Source of the DNA: Sneathiella aquimaris
Lineage (GTDB): Bacteria > Pseudomonadota > Alphaproteobacteria > Sneathiellales > Sneathiellaceae
Assembly: GCF_026409565.1 (NCBI RefSeq)
Contig: NZ_CP112881.1
Span: 2,859,501-2,923,500, forward strand
Direction of reading: 5' to 3'
Length of the DNA: 64,000 nt
The translations under genes and the position numbers were made by a program. Below are positions 56,718 to 64,000 of the stretch, in pieces. The notes beneath the pieces are model-generated. The model was not told the DNA's origin and searched no databases. It worked only from the letters and a program-made list of their open reading frames with translations. Within the stretch, counting starts at the first letter, position 1. Every line of letters starts with the position of its first letter.

Positions 56718-57419
56718 GCGAAGGACGCAGTTTTGTATGGATTTGGCCATTATACGGGTTTCCGCATCAGCAATACCGTCCACTTTCTCCTGTCGCCAGT
56801 GACGCTGAAACGCAGCTGTCACATCCTGTAGATTTTCACTTCCTACCTCATATCCGATAACATCCAGAGCATGCCGAAAGTCGTCGTCGGAAACGGGCCC
56901 TTCGCTTTGAACCGCTTCAGGCCACAATCCGACCCCGTTTTCAGCCAAGCGCTTCCAGTCAAACAATTCTCCGGGATCCTGTTTTCGTCCCGGGGCAAGG
57001 TCAGAATGTCCAATGACATTAAAACTGGCAATCTGATGCCGCTCAACAATCGATTTGGAAAGCGAAATAACCGATTGCATCTGTCTCTCAGAAAACTGAC
57101 GATACCCGAATTCGTGCCCCGGATTAACGATTTCAATCCCGATGGAGGCTGAATTGATATCCGTTTCGCCCCGCCAACTCCCAAGACCAGCATGCCAGGC
57201 CCGCTTCTTTTCATCCACTAATTGATAAACGGCACCCTCTTCATCGATGAGATAATGCGCACTTACCTCAACCTTTGGATCACATAATCGTGCGAGCGCT
57301 TCCTGCGTATTTTTCATGCCCGTATAATGCTGCACCAGGATGGTCGGCGTTTTTTTATCGCGCCTTTGATTGAAGTTAGGAGAGGGGTGCCAGAGGATGT
57401 TAATGTCTGTGTCCGCCAT
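56706..57419 (-). CDS. AmpD-like N-acetylmuramoyl-L-alanine amidase
   Basis: This is a 237-residue zinc amidase that cleaves the bond between MurNAc and L-Ala. The amidase_2 domain shows ILVQHYTGM (zinc His), ASIGIEIVNPGHEF (catalytic-region Glu) and GHSDLAPGRKQDPG (zinc His and Asp). A C-terminal helical peptidoglycan-binding-like domain of about 70 residues follows. There is no signal peptide, so it probably acts in the cytosol on recycled anhydro-muropeptides. The ATG at 57419 comes directly after the stop of the J-domain gene. Confidence 0.9.
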   Translation of the reverse strand: MADTDINILWHPSPNFNQRRDKKTPTILVQHYTGMKNTQEALARLCDPKVEVSAHYLIDEEGAVYQLVDEKKRAWHAGLGSWRGETDINSASIGIEIVNPGHEFGYRQFSERQMQSVISLSKSIVERHQIASFNVIGHSDLAPGRKQDPGELFDWKRLAENGVGLWPEAVQSEGPVSDDDFRHALDVIGYEVGSENLQDVTAAFQRHWRQEKVDGIADAETRIMAKSIQNCVLRLTN

Positions 57420-57421
57420 CT

Positions 57422-58165
57422 CTAAATATTGCGATGCTTGCAAAGCTCGTCATAAGCGCTATTTATAATTGCCAATTTTTCATTGGCCACATCGACAAAT
57501 TCCTGCGGCAACCCCTGTGCCATGACTTTGTCCGGATGATTATCCCTGATTAACGCCCGATAGGCTTTCTTCAGATCCGCGTCCGAGATATCTTTGGTCA
57601 CCCCGAGGATTTGATAAGGGTCCCGGACGTCTTCACCCACATGATATCCCCGGAAACGATCAAAATCGTCATCGCTAAAACCGAAAATTAGGGCAATATT
57701 TTTCAAGTAAGCATATTCATCTGGATGAAGAACCCCATCGGCCATTGCAATGGAAAACAAACCATGTAGCAAATCTTCCATAACCTGAGGCGTGTCACGG
57801 AACATCTTTTCGACCTGCTGGGCATACCCCTCGTAGCCAGCTGTGCTTTGCCGCGCCCGATCGAAGACCTTTGCAAAATTTTTCTGTTCTTCCGGCGGGA
57901 TACGAAAAACGCGCTTGAACGCGTCAACCTCGTCCCGGGTCACAACACCATCAGCTTTTGCAAGCTTGGCGCCAAGCGCGATAACAGCAATTGTGAAGGC
58001 GACCTGCTTTAGCCCCCCACCATCTGCAACACTGTCTCCCTCTGAATCAGGGCCTTCTCTATATTTATCAACGACATGTCCAGCAATACCGCCCACGAGA
58101 GCGCCCAAAGGGCCACCGAGCAAAAGACCTGCTGCACCGCCGAATATCTTTCCCCAAACCGCCAT
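57422..58165 (-). CDS. DjlA-like J-domain cochaperone with TerB domain
   Basis: This is a 247-residue protein. A Gly/Leu-rich N-terminal hydrophobic segment (GGAAGLLLGGPLGALVGGI) probably anchors it in the membrane. A TerB-like domain (about 60-165, with DGVVTRDEVDAF and DGVLHPDEYAYL) follows. A C-terminal J domain (PYQILGVTKDISDADLKKAY) with the HPD motif stimulates DnaK. The architecture matches DjlA. I chose ATG 58165. It is 2 bases upstream of the amidase, a pairing that suggests an envelope-related job. Confidence 0.9.
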   Translation of the reverse strand: MAVWGKIFGGAAGLLLGGPLGALVGGIAGHVVDKYREGPDSEGDSVADGGGLKQVAFTIAVIALGAKLAKADGVVTRDEVDAFKRVFRIPPEEQKNFAKVFDRARQSTAGYEGYAQQVEKMFRDTPQVMEDLLHGLFSIAMADGVLHPDEYAYLKNIALIFGFSDDDFDRFRGYHVGEDVRDPYQILGVTKDISDADLKKAYRALIRDNHPDKVMAQGLPQEFVDVANEKLAIINSAYDELCKHRNI

Positions 58166-58324
58166 AAACTCACTTTCCAAACAACATGTTCTCACCATAC
58201 TAACAGTGCAGGAATGAAACGGCTAGTCGACATCACTGTGATTATTTAGCGAACAGATCAGCAATAAGGCGCTTCAATTTGTCCGTTTTAAGGCATAAAT
58301 TGACTTTTTGTCGAAAGATAGACG

Positions 58325-58353
58325 GTCACAGAATTTGATACACTTTCTGTCAC
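58325..58353. promoter_or_regulatory. Inverted repeat upstream of the MFS gene
   Basis: GTCACAGAA and TTCTGTCAC are inverted repeats with one mismatch across an 11-base spacer, ending 24 bases before the MFS ATG. Position suits an operator overlapping the promoter. Confidence 0.4.
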
Positions 58354-58377
58354 AACTTTTAATCCCGGATAAAATGC

Positions 58378-59586
58378 ATGACAGTAAAACAATGGCAAAA
58401 ACCAGAATATCTTCTCATGGTCACCGCTGCGGGGTGGGGCGCGGGCTTTGCAACGTGGCTTGCTTTGCTCAACAATTTCGCCGTTGACGCCATCAATTTC
58501 ACTGGCCGTGAAATCGGCATCCTGCAATCCTTACGTGAAGTTCCGGGATTATTGGCCTTTACCGTTATCTTTGTCCTTTTGATTATTGCTGAACAGCGCC
58601 TGCTGATGATTTCGTTGCTCGTTTTCGGGATTGGTGTCGCAATTACAGGGCTGTTTCCGTCAGAGATAGGCTTCTACCTGACCACAATTCTCATGTCTGT
58701 TGGTTTTCACTATCACGAAACCCTACGGCAATCCCTGACCTTACAACTTGTTTCAAAAGAACGTACGCCACTTGTTATGGGCCGTCAAATATCGGCACAG
58801 GCATTTGCCTCACTTGCCGTTTACGGCTTGATTTATTGTGCGACAAAATTTGCTGGACTGGATTTTGCCATCATTTATGCGTTAGGCGGTGGTGTTGCTG
58901 TCTTTACCGCTTTGATCACCTGGTCGGCCTACCCGTTATTTGAAACCAAAGTGCATCAAACCAAAACCATTGTGTTGAGAAAACGCTATTGGCTATATTA
59001 CGCCCTGACCTTCCTGTCTGGTGCGCGGCGGCAGATATTTATGGTTTTTGCAGGCTTTATGATGGTCGAAAAATTTGGATACGCCATATCCACCATTACG
59101 GCCCTTTACCTTTTGAACCATGCCATCAATATTTTTCTAGCACCTAAAATTGGTCGCCTGATTTCCCATTGGGGTGAAAGAAAGGCTCTTATTTTTGAAT
59201 ATGTTGGTCTCATGATGGTGTTTACTGGCTACGCGTTTGTAGAAGATAGCAATCTGGCGGCCGGACTGTATGTCGTTGACCATTTATTCTTTGCTTTTGC
59301 GATCGGCATCAAAAGCTATTTCCAGAAGATCGCCGACCCGAAAGACATGGCTTCCACGGCGAGTGTCAGCTTTACCATCAACCACATCGCCGCGGTGGTC
59401 ATACCGGTTCTGTTTGGTATTTTGTGGTTGACGTCACCCGCCAGTGTTTTTCTGGCCGGGACAGCAATGGCCGCGTTCTCTTTGATATGTTCATTTAACA
59501 TTCCCAGGCAGCCAGCACCAGGGAACGAAACAATCAAAGGCCCACGCTTCCCGCAGGACGATGTTTTGATCGCCGAAAAAATCTAG
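58378..59586 (+). CDS. MFS transporter
   Basis: This is a 402-residue, 12-helix major facilitator protein of the inner membrane. Helices are evident, for example GWGAGFATWLALLNNF and LLAFTVIFVLLIIAEQRLLMISLLVFGIGVAI, with a short central loop (about residues 190-205). The loop after helix 8 (LIGRLISHWGERKAL) is the MFS motif-A-like element. Substrate cannot be deduced. It converges on the cco operon, and its stop codon overlaps the ccoS end by 4 bases. Confidence 0.87.
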   Translation: MTVKQWQKPEYLLMVTAAGWGAGFATWLALLNNFAVDAINFTGREIGILQSLREVPGLLAFTVIFVLLIIAEQRLLMISLLVFGIGVAITGLFPSEIGFYLTTILMSVGFHYHETLRQSLTLQLVSKERTPLVMGRQISAQAFASLAVYGLIYCATKFAGLDFAIIYALGGGVAVFTALITWSAYPLFETKVHQTKTIVLRKRYWLYYALTFLSGARRQIFMVFAGFMMVEKFGYAISTITALYLLNHAINIFLAPKIGRLISHWGERKALIFEYVGLMMVFTGYAFVEDSNLAAGLYVVDHLFFAFAIGIKSYFQKIADPKDMASTASVSFTINHIAAVVIPVLFGILWLTSPASVFLAGTAMAAFSLICSFNIPRQPAPGNETIKGPRFPQDDVLIAEKI

Positions 59587-59729
59587 TCTTCGTCTTCATC
59601 AAATAAAATCCGGTTGGCGGCGCCATCCAGATCATCATACTGACCGGATTTTAAGCTCCATAAGAAGGCTGCCAAGCCAAGCCCCCCCATGAATAACGCA
59701 ATCGGGATCAGGTAAATCAGGGCACTCAT
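59583..59729 (-). CDS. ccoS: cbb3-type cytochrome oxidase assembly protein CcoS
   Basis: This 48-residue membrane protein has a single helix (LIYLIPIALFMGGLGLAAFL), then WSLKSGQYDDLDGAANRILF and an acidic DEDED end. This is the standard CcoS pattern. It is required for heme and copper cofactor insertion into cbb3 oxidase. The ATG overlaps the ccoI stop as ATGA, so it is translationally coupled. Its stop overlaps the convergent MFS gene by 4 bases. Confidence 0.93.
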   Translation of the reverse strand: MSALIYLIPIALFMGGLGLAAFLWSLKSGQYDDLDGAANRILFDEDED

Positions 59730-62044
59730 ACCATATCCTTTTTATCCGACAATTTCAGACGCATGGAATTGAACACAACAACCAAAGAGGACGCTGACAT
59801 TGCGATAGAGGCAAACAAGGGGGTTACAAAACCCATCACGGCCAATGGAACCGCAATAGCGTTATACAGAAAGGCCAAACCGAAATTCTGAATCACGAGG
59901 CGATGCGATAGCCGGGCAACTTTAACTGCCTCTACAACCGCCCCAAGATAGCGCCCCTGAAACACAAAGTCTGCAGCAGTTTGGCTGATATCTGAGGCCG
60001 TTGACGGCGACATGGAAACGTGGGCCGCCGCCAGGGCAGGCGCGTCATTCAGGCCATCACCCACCATCATTACTATGGATCCCTGCTCTTTCAAGGCTTC
60101 CAGATGCGCAACTTTACCTTCAGGCTTTATCCCCGCTTTCCAATAATCAATACCGGCGGCATGGGCAATTTCCGAGGCTACTTCATTTCTGTCACCGGAC
60201 AAAAGCTCGATCCGTAACCCCATCGATTTAAGTTGTGAAATCGTTTTTCGAGCATCCTCACGCAAGCGATCTGAAAAAGAAAACTGAACCGCGTCAGAAC
60301 ATGGGCGCTTCAGCCACATTTCAGGCCCGGTAGGGATCGGTGCATTTTCACCATCGACACCACACCATTCACGGCTTCCCAGCCGAATTTCCCCGTCACC
60401 GAAATCAACCGCCAATCCGGCGCCCGGATGTTCTGTAACACCTTCGCATCCAGTTGCACCGCCCGCGGCACGAACCACGGCCTGCGCCAAAGGGTGGCGA
60501 CTGGTCAGCGCTATATCAGCGGCGAGTTTCAAATCCTCATCGGTGACAGTGCCGCCATTAATAAATTCGAGTCGCCCTTCCGTCAGCGTCCCTGTTTTAT
60601 CAAAAACAATGGTATCAACCTTGGCCAGCTTTTCCAGGCCATCTGCGGCCTTTACCAAAATACCTTTTCCCAGCAAACGGCCACTGGCAACGACCTGTAC
60701 GACAGGAACAGCCAGCCCCAAAGCGCAAGGACAGGTAATGATCAGAACCGCGACCGCCTGCAACAGCGACAATTGCCAGTCATTTCCAAGCAACCACCAT
60801 CCCGCAAATGTCAGGGCAGCCAGAATATGAACAACAGGGGCATAATATTCTGCGACCCGGTCGGCAAGCCGTACATATTTCGCCCGGCCCTGTTCGGCAT
60901 TTTCCATAAGTCGGACAATATCCCCAAGAAGGGTATTATCGCCGGTTTTCGTGGCCTTCACCTGAACGGGTCCCGTCAGGTTTAAGGTGCCTGCAAAAAC
61001 AGAAGCGCCAATCCCGGCCTCTTCAGGAAGACTTTCGCCGGTCACCAGACTATTATCAATACTGGTTCGGCCCAGAATGATATCTCCATCAATCGGGAAC
61101 CGGTCACCAACAGCCACATGAACACAGGTCCCCGGCGTCACTGCGTCTACTGGTATGGATTTATGGGAACCGTCTTCCTCTACAACAGTGGCGGCAACCG
61201 CTTTCATTAACAATAGGCGCTCCGCTGCTGAGCGGGCTTTACTTCGCGCCCGGTTATCCAGGAAACGTCCAATCAGCAGGAAGAACAGAAGGGTTACAGC
61301 AGCATCAAAATAGGCATATTCACCGCTTTGAATTGTCTCCGCCAGGCTCATTCCAGTGGCCAATATAACTGCCAGGGAAATAGGGACATCCATATTAAGG
61401 CGACCCGCCCGCAATGCACCGATTGCAGACTGAAAGAAGACCTGACCAGAATATGCAACGGCGGGCATCGCAATCAGTGCGGAAATCCAATGCATAAAAT
61501 CACGGGTTGCGACCCCCATATCCTCAGAAAACAGCCCCGCCCAAACCGAAACAGACAAAAGCATAACGTTCATGGCGGCGAAGCCAGCGACACCCAGTGC
61601 TTTTAAAAGGCGGCGATCCTCATCCTCAGAGGCCGACTGCATCATTTCTGCGTTATAGGGGGTCAGTGGATACCCAAGATCAATAACGGGCTTGACGATA
61701 TCAGCCGCTTCCGCGGCGTTTTCATCCCAGCGCACCAGCAAGCGTCGAGTAGAGAAATTAACCCGACCATCGAGAACCGCTTCCTGACGGTTCAAGGCCT
61801 TTTCAATACTGCGAATACAATTGGCGCAATGCATATTTTCCACAAGAAGATGCAACATCGCATACCCATCTTCATCATGGGTCACAAAAGCCTTGGGATC
61901 TGCCGATACGAAATCCAAGTAATCGGCTTGCGGACCCGATGAACGGGCCAAGGCAATTGCCCCGCCAGCACAACAGTTTCCACCCCCGTCCCGAAAGACG
62001 TTTGAGGATAAGAGGCTTTGGGAAGGCTGCGTTACTTCACCCAT
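59726..62044 (-). CDS. ccoI: Copper-transporting P-type ATPase CcoI (FixI)
   Basis: This is a 772-residue P1B-type ATPase exporting copper for cbb3 oxidase assembly. A Cys pair lies near the N-terminus (GGNCCAGGA), then a heavy-metal-associated domain (NMHCANC). The membrane copper site is ITCPCALGLAVP. The phosphorylation loop is FDKTGTLTEG, and the hinge is MVGDGLNDAPAL. A conserved HP pair is seen in SRHPLAQAVV. Length and domain order are normal for the CcoI branch. Its start overlaps ccoH by 13 bases. Confidence 0.96.
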   Translation of the reverse strand: MGEVTQPSQSLLSSNVFRDGGGNCCAGGAIALARSSGPQADYLDFVSADPKAFVTHDEDGYAMLHLLVENMHCANCIRSIEKALNRQEAVLDGRVNFSTRRLLVRWDENAAEAADIVKPVIDLGYPLTPYNAEMMQSASEDEDRRLLKALGVAGFAAMNVMLLSVSVWAGLFSEDMGVATRDFMHWISALIAMPAVAYSGQVFFQSAIGALRAGRLNMDVPISLAVILATGMSLAETIQSGEYAYFDAAVTLLFFLLIGRFLDNRARSKARSAAERLLLMKAVAATVVEEDGSHKSIPVDAVTPGTCVHVAVGDRFPIDGDIILGRTSIDNSLVTGESLPEEAGIGASVFAGTLNLTGPVQVKATKTGDNTLLGDIVRLMENAEQGRAKYVRLADRVAEYYAPVVHILAALTFAGWWLLGNDWQLSLLQAVAVLIITCPCALGLAVPVVQVVASGRLLGKGILVKAADGLEKLAKVDTIVFDKTGTLTEGRLEFINGGTVTDEDLKLAADIALTSRHPLAQAVVRAAGGATGCEGVTEHPGAGLAVDFGDGEIRLGSREWCGVDGENAPIPTGPEMWLKRPCSDAVQFSFSDRLREDARKTISQLKSMGLRIELLSGDRNEVASEIAHAAGIDYWKAGIKPEGKVAHLEALKEQGSIVMMVGDGLNDAPALAAAHVSMSPSTASDISQTAADFVFQGRYLGAVVEAVKVARLSHRLVIQNFGLAFLYNAIAVPLAVMGFVTPLFASIAMSASSLVVVFNSMRLKLSDKKDMV

Positions 62045-62526
62045 ATCCGTTTCTCCACACGGTAAGGTTTGTCAAATCCGCCACCTTTCAGCGTAATCAG
62101 CAGATCCCATTGGCCCGGCTCAGCAAACGTGGTTTCCAACTCAAACCCTGAACGGGTCGGAACCATAGTAAAAACCTGATCCTTGTCTTCTCTTGCAGGT
62201 CGGCTGACCAACAGGAACGCTCCGATATCGTTGACCTTCTGATTTTGCTTGTCGGAAACAGTTAAAGAAAGGAATACTTTTTTGTCTTCCAGAATGTCAA
62301 CGACCAGATCAGTCTTCCAGCCGCGTGCTTGTTGATCCTCAAAGCGGGAAATCTCTTCATTATAAGACAGACCTTTTTTATAGGCATCCTGCACAGAAAT
62401 ACCGGAAAAACTGGTCAGTGCGAAATAAACGAAGACACCGTTCACCGCGAACATGACGCCAAAAAATCCAGCCAACATGTAAAAAACATGAATGCCTTTG
62501 AGTTTACGAGGGATCGCTGACTCCAT
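62032..62526 (-). CDS. ccoH: FixH family protein CcoH
   Basis: This is a 164-residue bitopic membrane protein. One N-terminal helix (FYMLAGFFGVMFAVNGVFVYF) is followed by a periplasmic beta-rich domain with GWKTDL and LEDKKVFLSLTV, typical of FixH. CcoH stabilises the assembling cbb3 complex, apparently through CcoN. The ATG overlaps the ccoG stop by one base. Confidence 0.93.
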   Translation of the reverse strand: MESAIPRKLKGIHVFYMLAGFFGVMFAVNGVFVYFALTSFSGISVQDAYKKGLSYNEEISRFEDQQARGWKTDLVVDILEDKKVFLSLTVSDKQNQKVNDIGAFLLVSRPAREDKDQVFTMVPTRSGFELETTFAEPGQWDLLITLKGGGFDKPYRVEKRIWVK

Positions 62527-63983
62527 TATTTCGGTCCTTTAAAGGTTGTTTTCTGAATTTCAGTCAGTCCATTCATGAGGTCTTTTACAACGATCGAAAT
62601 ATCCTGACTGCTGTCCGTCAAATCACTGTCAGGGGCTGAAACAAACAGTTTCACACTGGACAAAGCATCACCCGGCACAGGGACAATCATTTCAGGGTGT
62701 CTTGGGCCTTCTACCTGTAACCAGGCCGATGAATTGGGTAGCCCTTCAATGGTTATCTGAAACCGCCGGTCTTCATGTATTTTGTTTAAAATCTTGACCG
62801 TATATCCGTTTCGAATTTGCCCGTCCGAAAGGGTAACAAACAGTGGGTTCCGATCGCGGATCACGTTCACATCCAAAACCGACCGGTTCAGCAATGTAAA
62901 CAGCATAACCCCGCCCACAACAGACAACAGAGCAACATAGGCAAGCGTCCGGGGACGGATCAGACGAACCTTTAGCTTTTTATCCGGCGTCTTATCGAAT
63001 TGCCCTTCATGGGTATCATAACTGATTAACCCTTTTGGAAGGCCAACCTTTTCCATCACACTATCACATGCATCAATACATAGGGCGCAAGTAATACATT
63101 CCAACTGGGCACCGTCGCGGATATCAATCCCCATCGGGCAGACCGCAACACACTGGTTACAGTCGATACAGTGTCCGCGGCCTTCCCATGTATCATTTTT
63201 CTTATGAGGGCCGCGAGGTTCACCGCGGGGTGCATGATAGGTAACCGTCAGGGTTTCCTCATCAACCATAGCCCCCTGGATACGCGGCCAAGGGCACATA
63301 TAGGTGCATACCTGTTCGCGCATCAATCCGCCAAAAACATAAGTCGTGGCTGTCAGGACTGCCACACTGGAGTAAGCGATAACCTGCGCTTCTCCTACCA
63401 GAAGTTCTTTTAACAGGGTCGGCGCATCTGCAAAATAAAAAACCCATGCACCGCCTGTCAGCAACCCAATAAGCAACCAGACGCTATGTTTGACAAACCG
63501 TTTTGCAAATTTGCCACCGGTCATTTTTGCCTTATCAAGCTTCAGACGCGCATTTCGATCACCCTCGATTGCCCGTTCGACGAAAATAAACAAATCTGTC
63601 CAGACAGTTTGTGGACAGGAGTAACCGCACCATGCGCGGCCAAATAACGACGTAACCAGAAAAAGGGCCAGTGCGGAAAGGATCAATATCCCCGTGATAT
63701 AATAGACTTCCTGTGGCCACAGCTCGATAAAGAAGAAGTAAAACCGGTTATGATGAAAATCAACCAGGACGGCCTGATCAGGGGCGCCAACACCCCGATC
63801 CCAACGGATCCAAGGGGTGATATAGTAAATTGCCAGAGTAATCCCCATAATAATCCACTTAAGACGCCGAAATTTACCGGTCGCCCGTTTGGGTTGGATT
63901 TTCTCGCGTTTCTTGTAAAGGGACCGGTTTTCTTTTTTATTGACGGCTTGAACGTCAACTTTTTCCACGGGTGTGTGCACCAC
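62526..63983 (-). CDS. ccoG: Cytochrome oxidase accessory protein CcoG (FixG/RdxA), start possibly outside window
   Basis: This is a membrane iron-sulfur protein of 485 residues as read. Membrane helices surround GYSCPQTVWTDLF. Two ferredoxin-type 4Fe-4S motifs are CIDCNQCVAVCPMGID and CITCALCIDACD. A C-terminal periplasmic immunoglobulin-like domain follows. It acts as a cupric reductase feeding copper to CcoI in known systems. GTG 63983 has no visible Shine-Dalgarno and the frame stays open to the window edge, so the true start may be beyond it. ccoNOQP would be expected upstream. Confidence 0.95.
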   Translation of the reverse strand: MVHTPVEKVDVQAVNKKENRSLYKKREKIQPKRATGKFRRLKWIIMGITLAIYYITPWIRWDRGVGAPDQAVLVDFHHNRFYFFFIELWPQEVYYITGILILSALALFLVTSLFGRAWCGYSCPQTVWTDLFIFVERAIEGDRNARLKLDKAKMTGGKFAKRFVKHSVWLLIGLLTGGAWVFYFADAPTLLKELLVGEAQVIAYSSVAVLTATTYVFGGLMREQVCTYMCPWPRIQGAMVDEETLTVTYHAPRGEPRGPHKKNDTWEGRGHCIDCNQCVAVCPMGIDIRDGAQLECITCALCIDACDSVMEKVGLPKGLISYDTHEGQFDKTPDKKLKVRLIRPRTLAYVALLSVVGGVMLFTLLNRSVLDVNVIRDRNPLFVTLSDGQIRNGYTVKILNKIHEDRRFQITIEGLPNSSAWLQVEGPRHPEMIVPVPGDALSSVKLFVSAPDSDLTDSSQDISIVVKDLMNGLTEIQKTTFKGPK

Positions 63984-64000
63984 GGTTTTACTCCAGTCGG

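Overview
The window is a chromosomal segment of a free-living alphaproteobacterium with roughly mid-range GC. The evidence is a complete division and cell wall (dcw) cluster from mraZ to ftsZ, an FtsZ with a long C-terminal linker, a meso-diaminopimelate type MurE, a type A RNase P RNA, a ccoGHIS (fixGHIS) set, a DUF1127 protein, a CtrA-type TTAA-N7-TTAAC box and an Irr-type ICE box. A marine Sneathiella- or Kiloniella-like organism would fit the TRAP transporter and gene content, but that is a guess. I see no insertion sequence, prophage, tRNA, rRNA operon or CRISPR array.

Bases 1-18200 are accessory metabolism and regulation. They hold an unrecognised protein at the edge, a GcvA-like LysR gene divergent from an argE-like / MmgE-PrpD / TRAP transporter operon, and a small MarR / receiver / Hpt-like signalling operon whose receiver lacks the phosphoacceptor aspartate. 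Then come a histidine phosphatase, three more transcription factors (two LysR, one Lrp), an MBL-fold hydrolase, an M20 amidohydrolase, a PiT phosphate permease, a thioesterase and an NnrU protein. Several intergenic gaps here carry clear inverted repeats.

Bases 18300-33200 hold gpt and hyi (hyi apparently starts at ATT), a ClC-type transporter with CBS domains, uvrD, prmA, a protein with two DUF1127 units, an aminopeptidase P with an extra N-terminal segment, and the leftward set recN-ligA behind bamD. An XRE-type regulator stands alone in the opposite direction.

Bases 33200-52920 are lpxC followed by the dcw cluster, all leftward: mraZ, rsmH, ftsL, ftsI, murE, murF, mraY, murD, ftsW, murG, murC, murB, ddl, ftsQ, ftsA, ftsZ. 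Most junctions overlap by 1-14 bases, so translation is probably coupled. Together these genes make lipid II, flip and polymerise it at the septum, and build the Z-ring. The 419-base gap upstream of mraZ, shared with dps, is the richest regulatory stretch. It has 10-bp-phased ATGG repeats (candidate MraZ operator), a CtrA box and an ICE box close to dps.

Bases 53300-64000 hold dps, a YaiI protein, a CPA2 antiporter, rnpB, an AmpD-like amidase, a DjlA-like cochaperone, an MFS transporter and the leftward ccoG-ccoH-ccoI-ccoS operon for cbb3 oxidase maturation. That operon includes a 48-residue CcoS.
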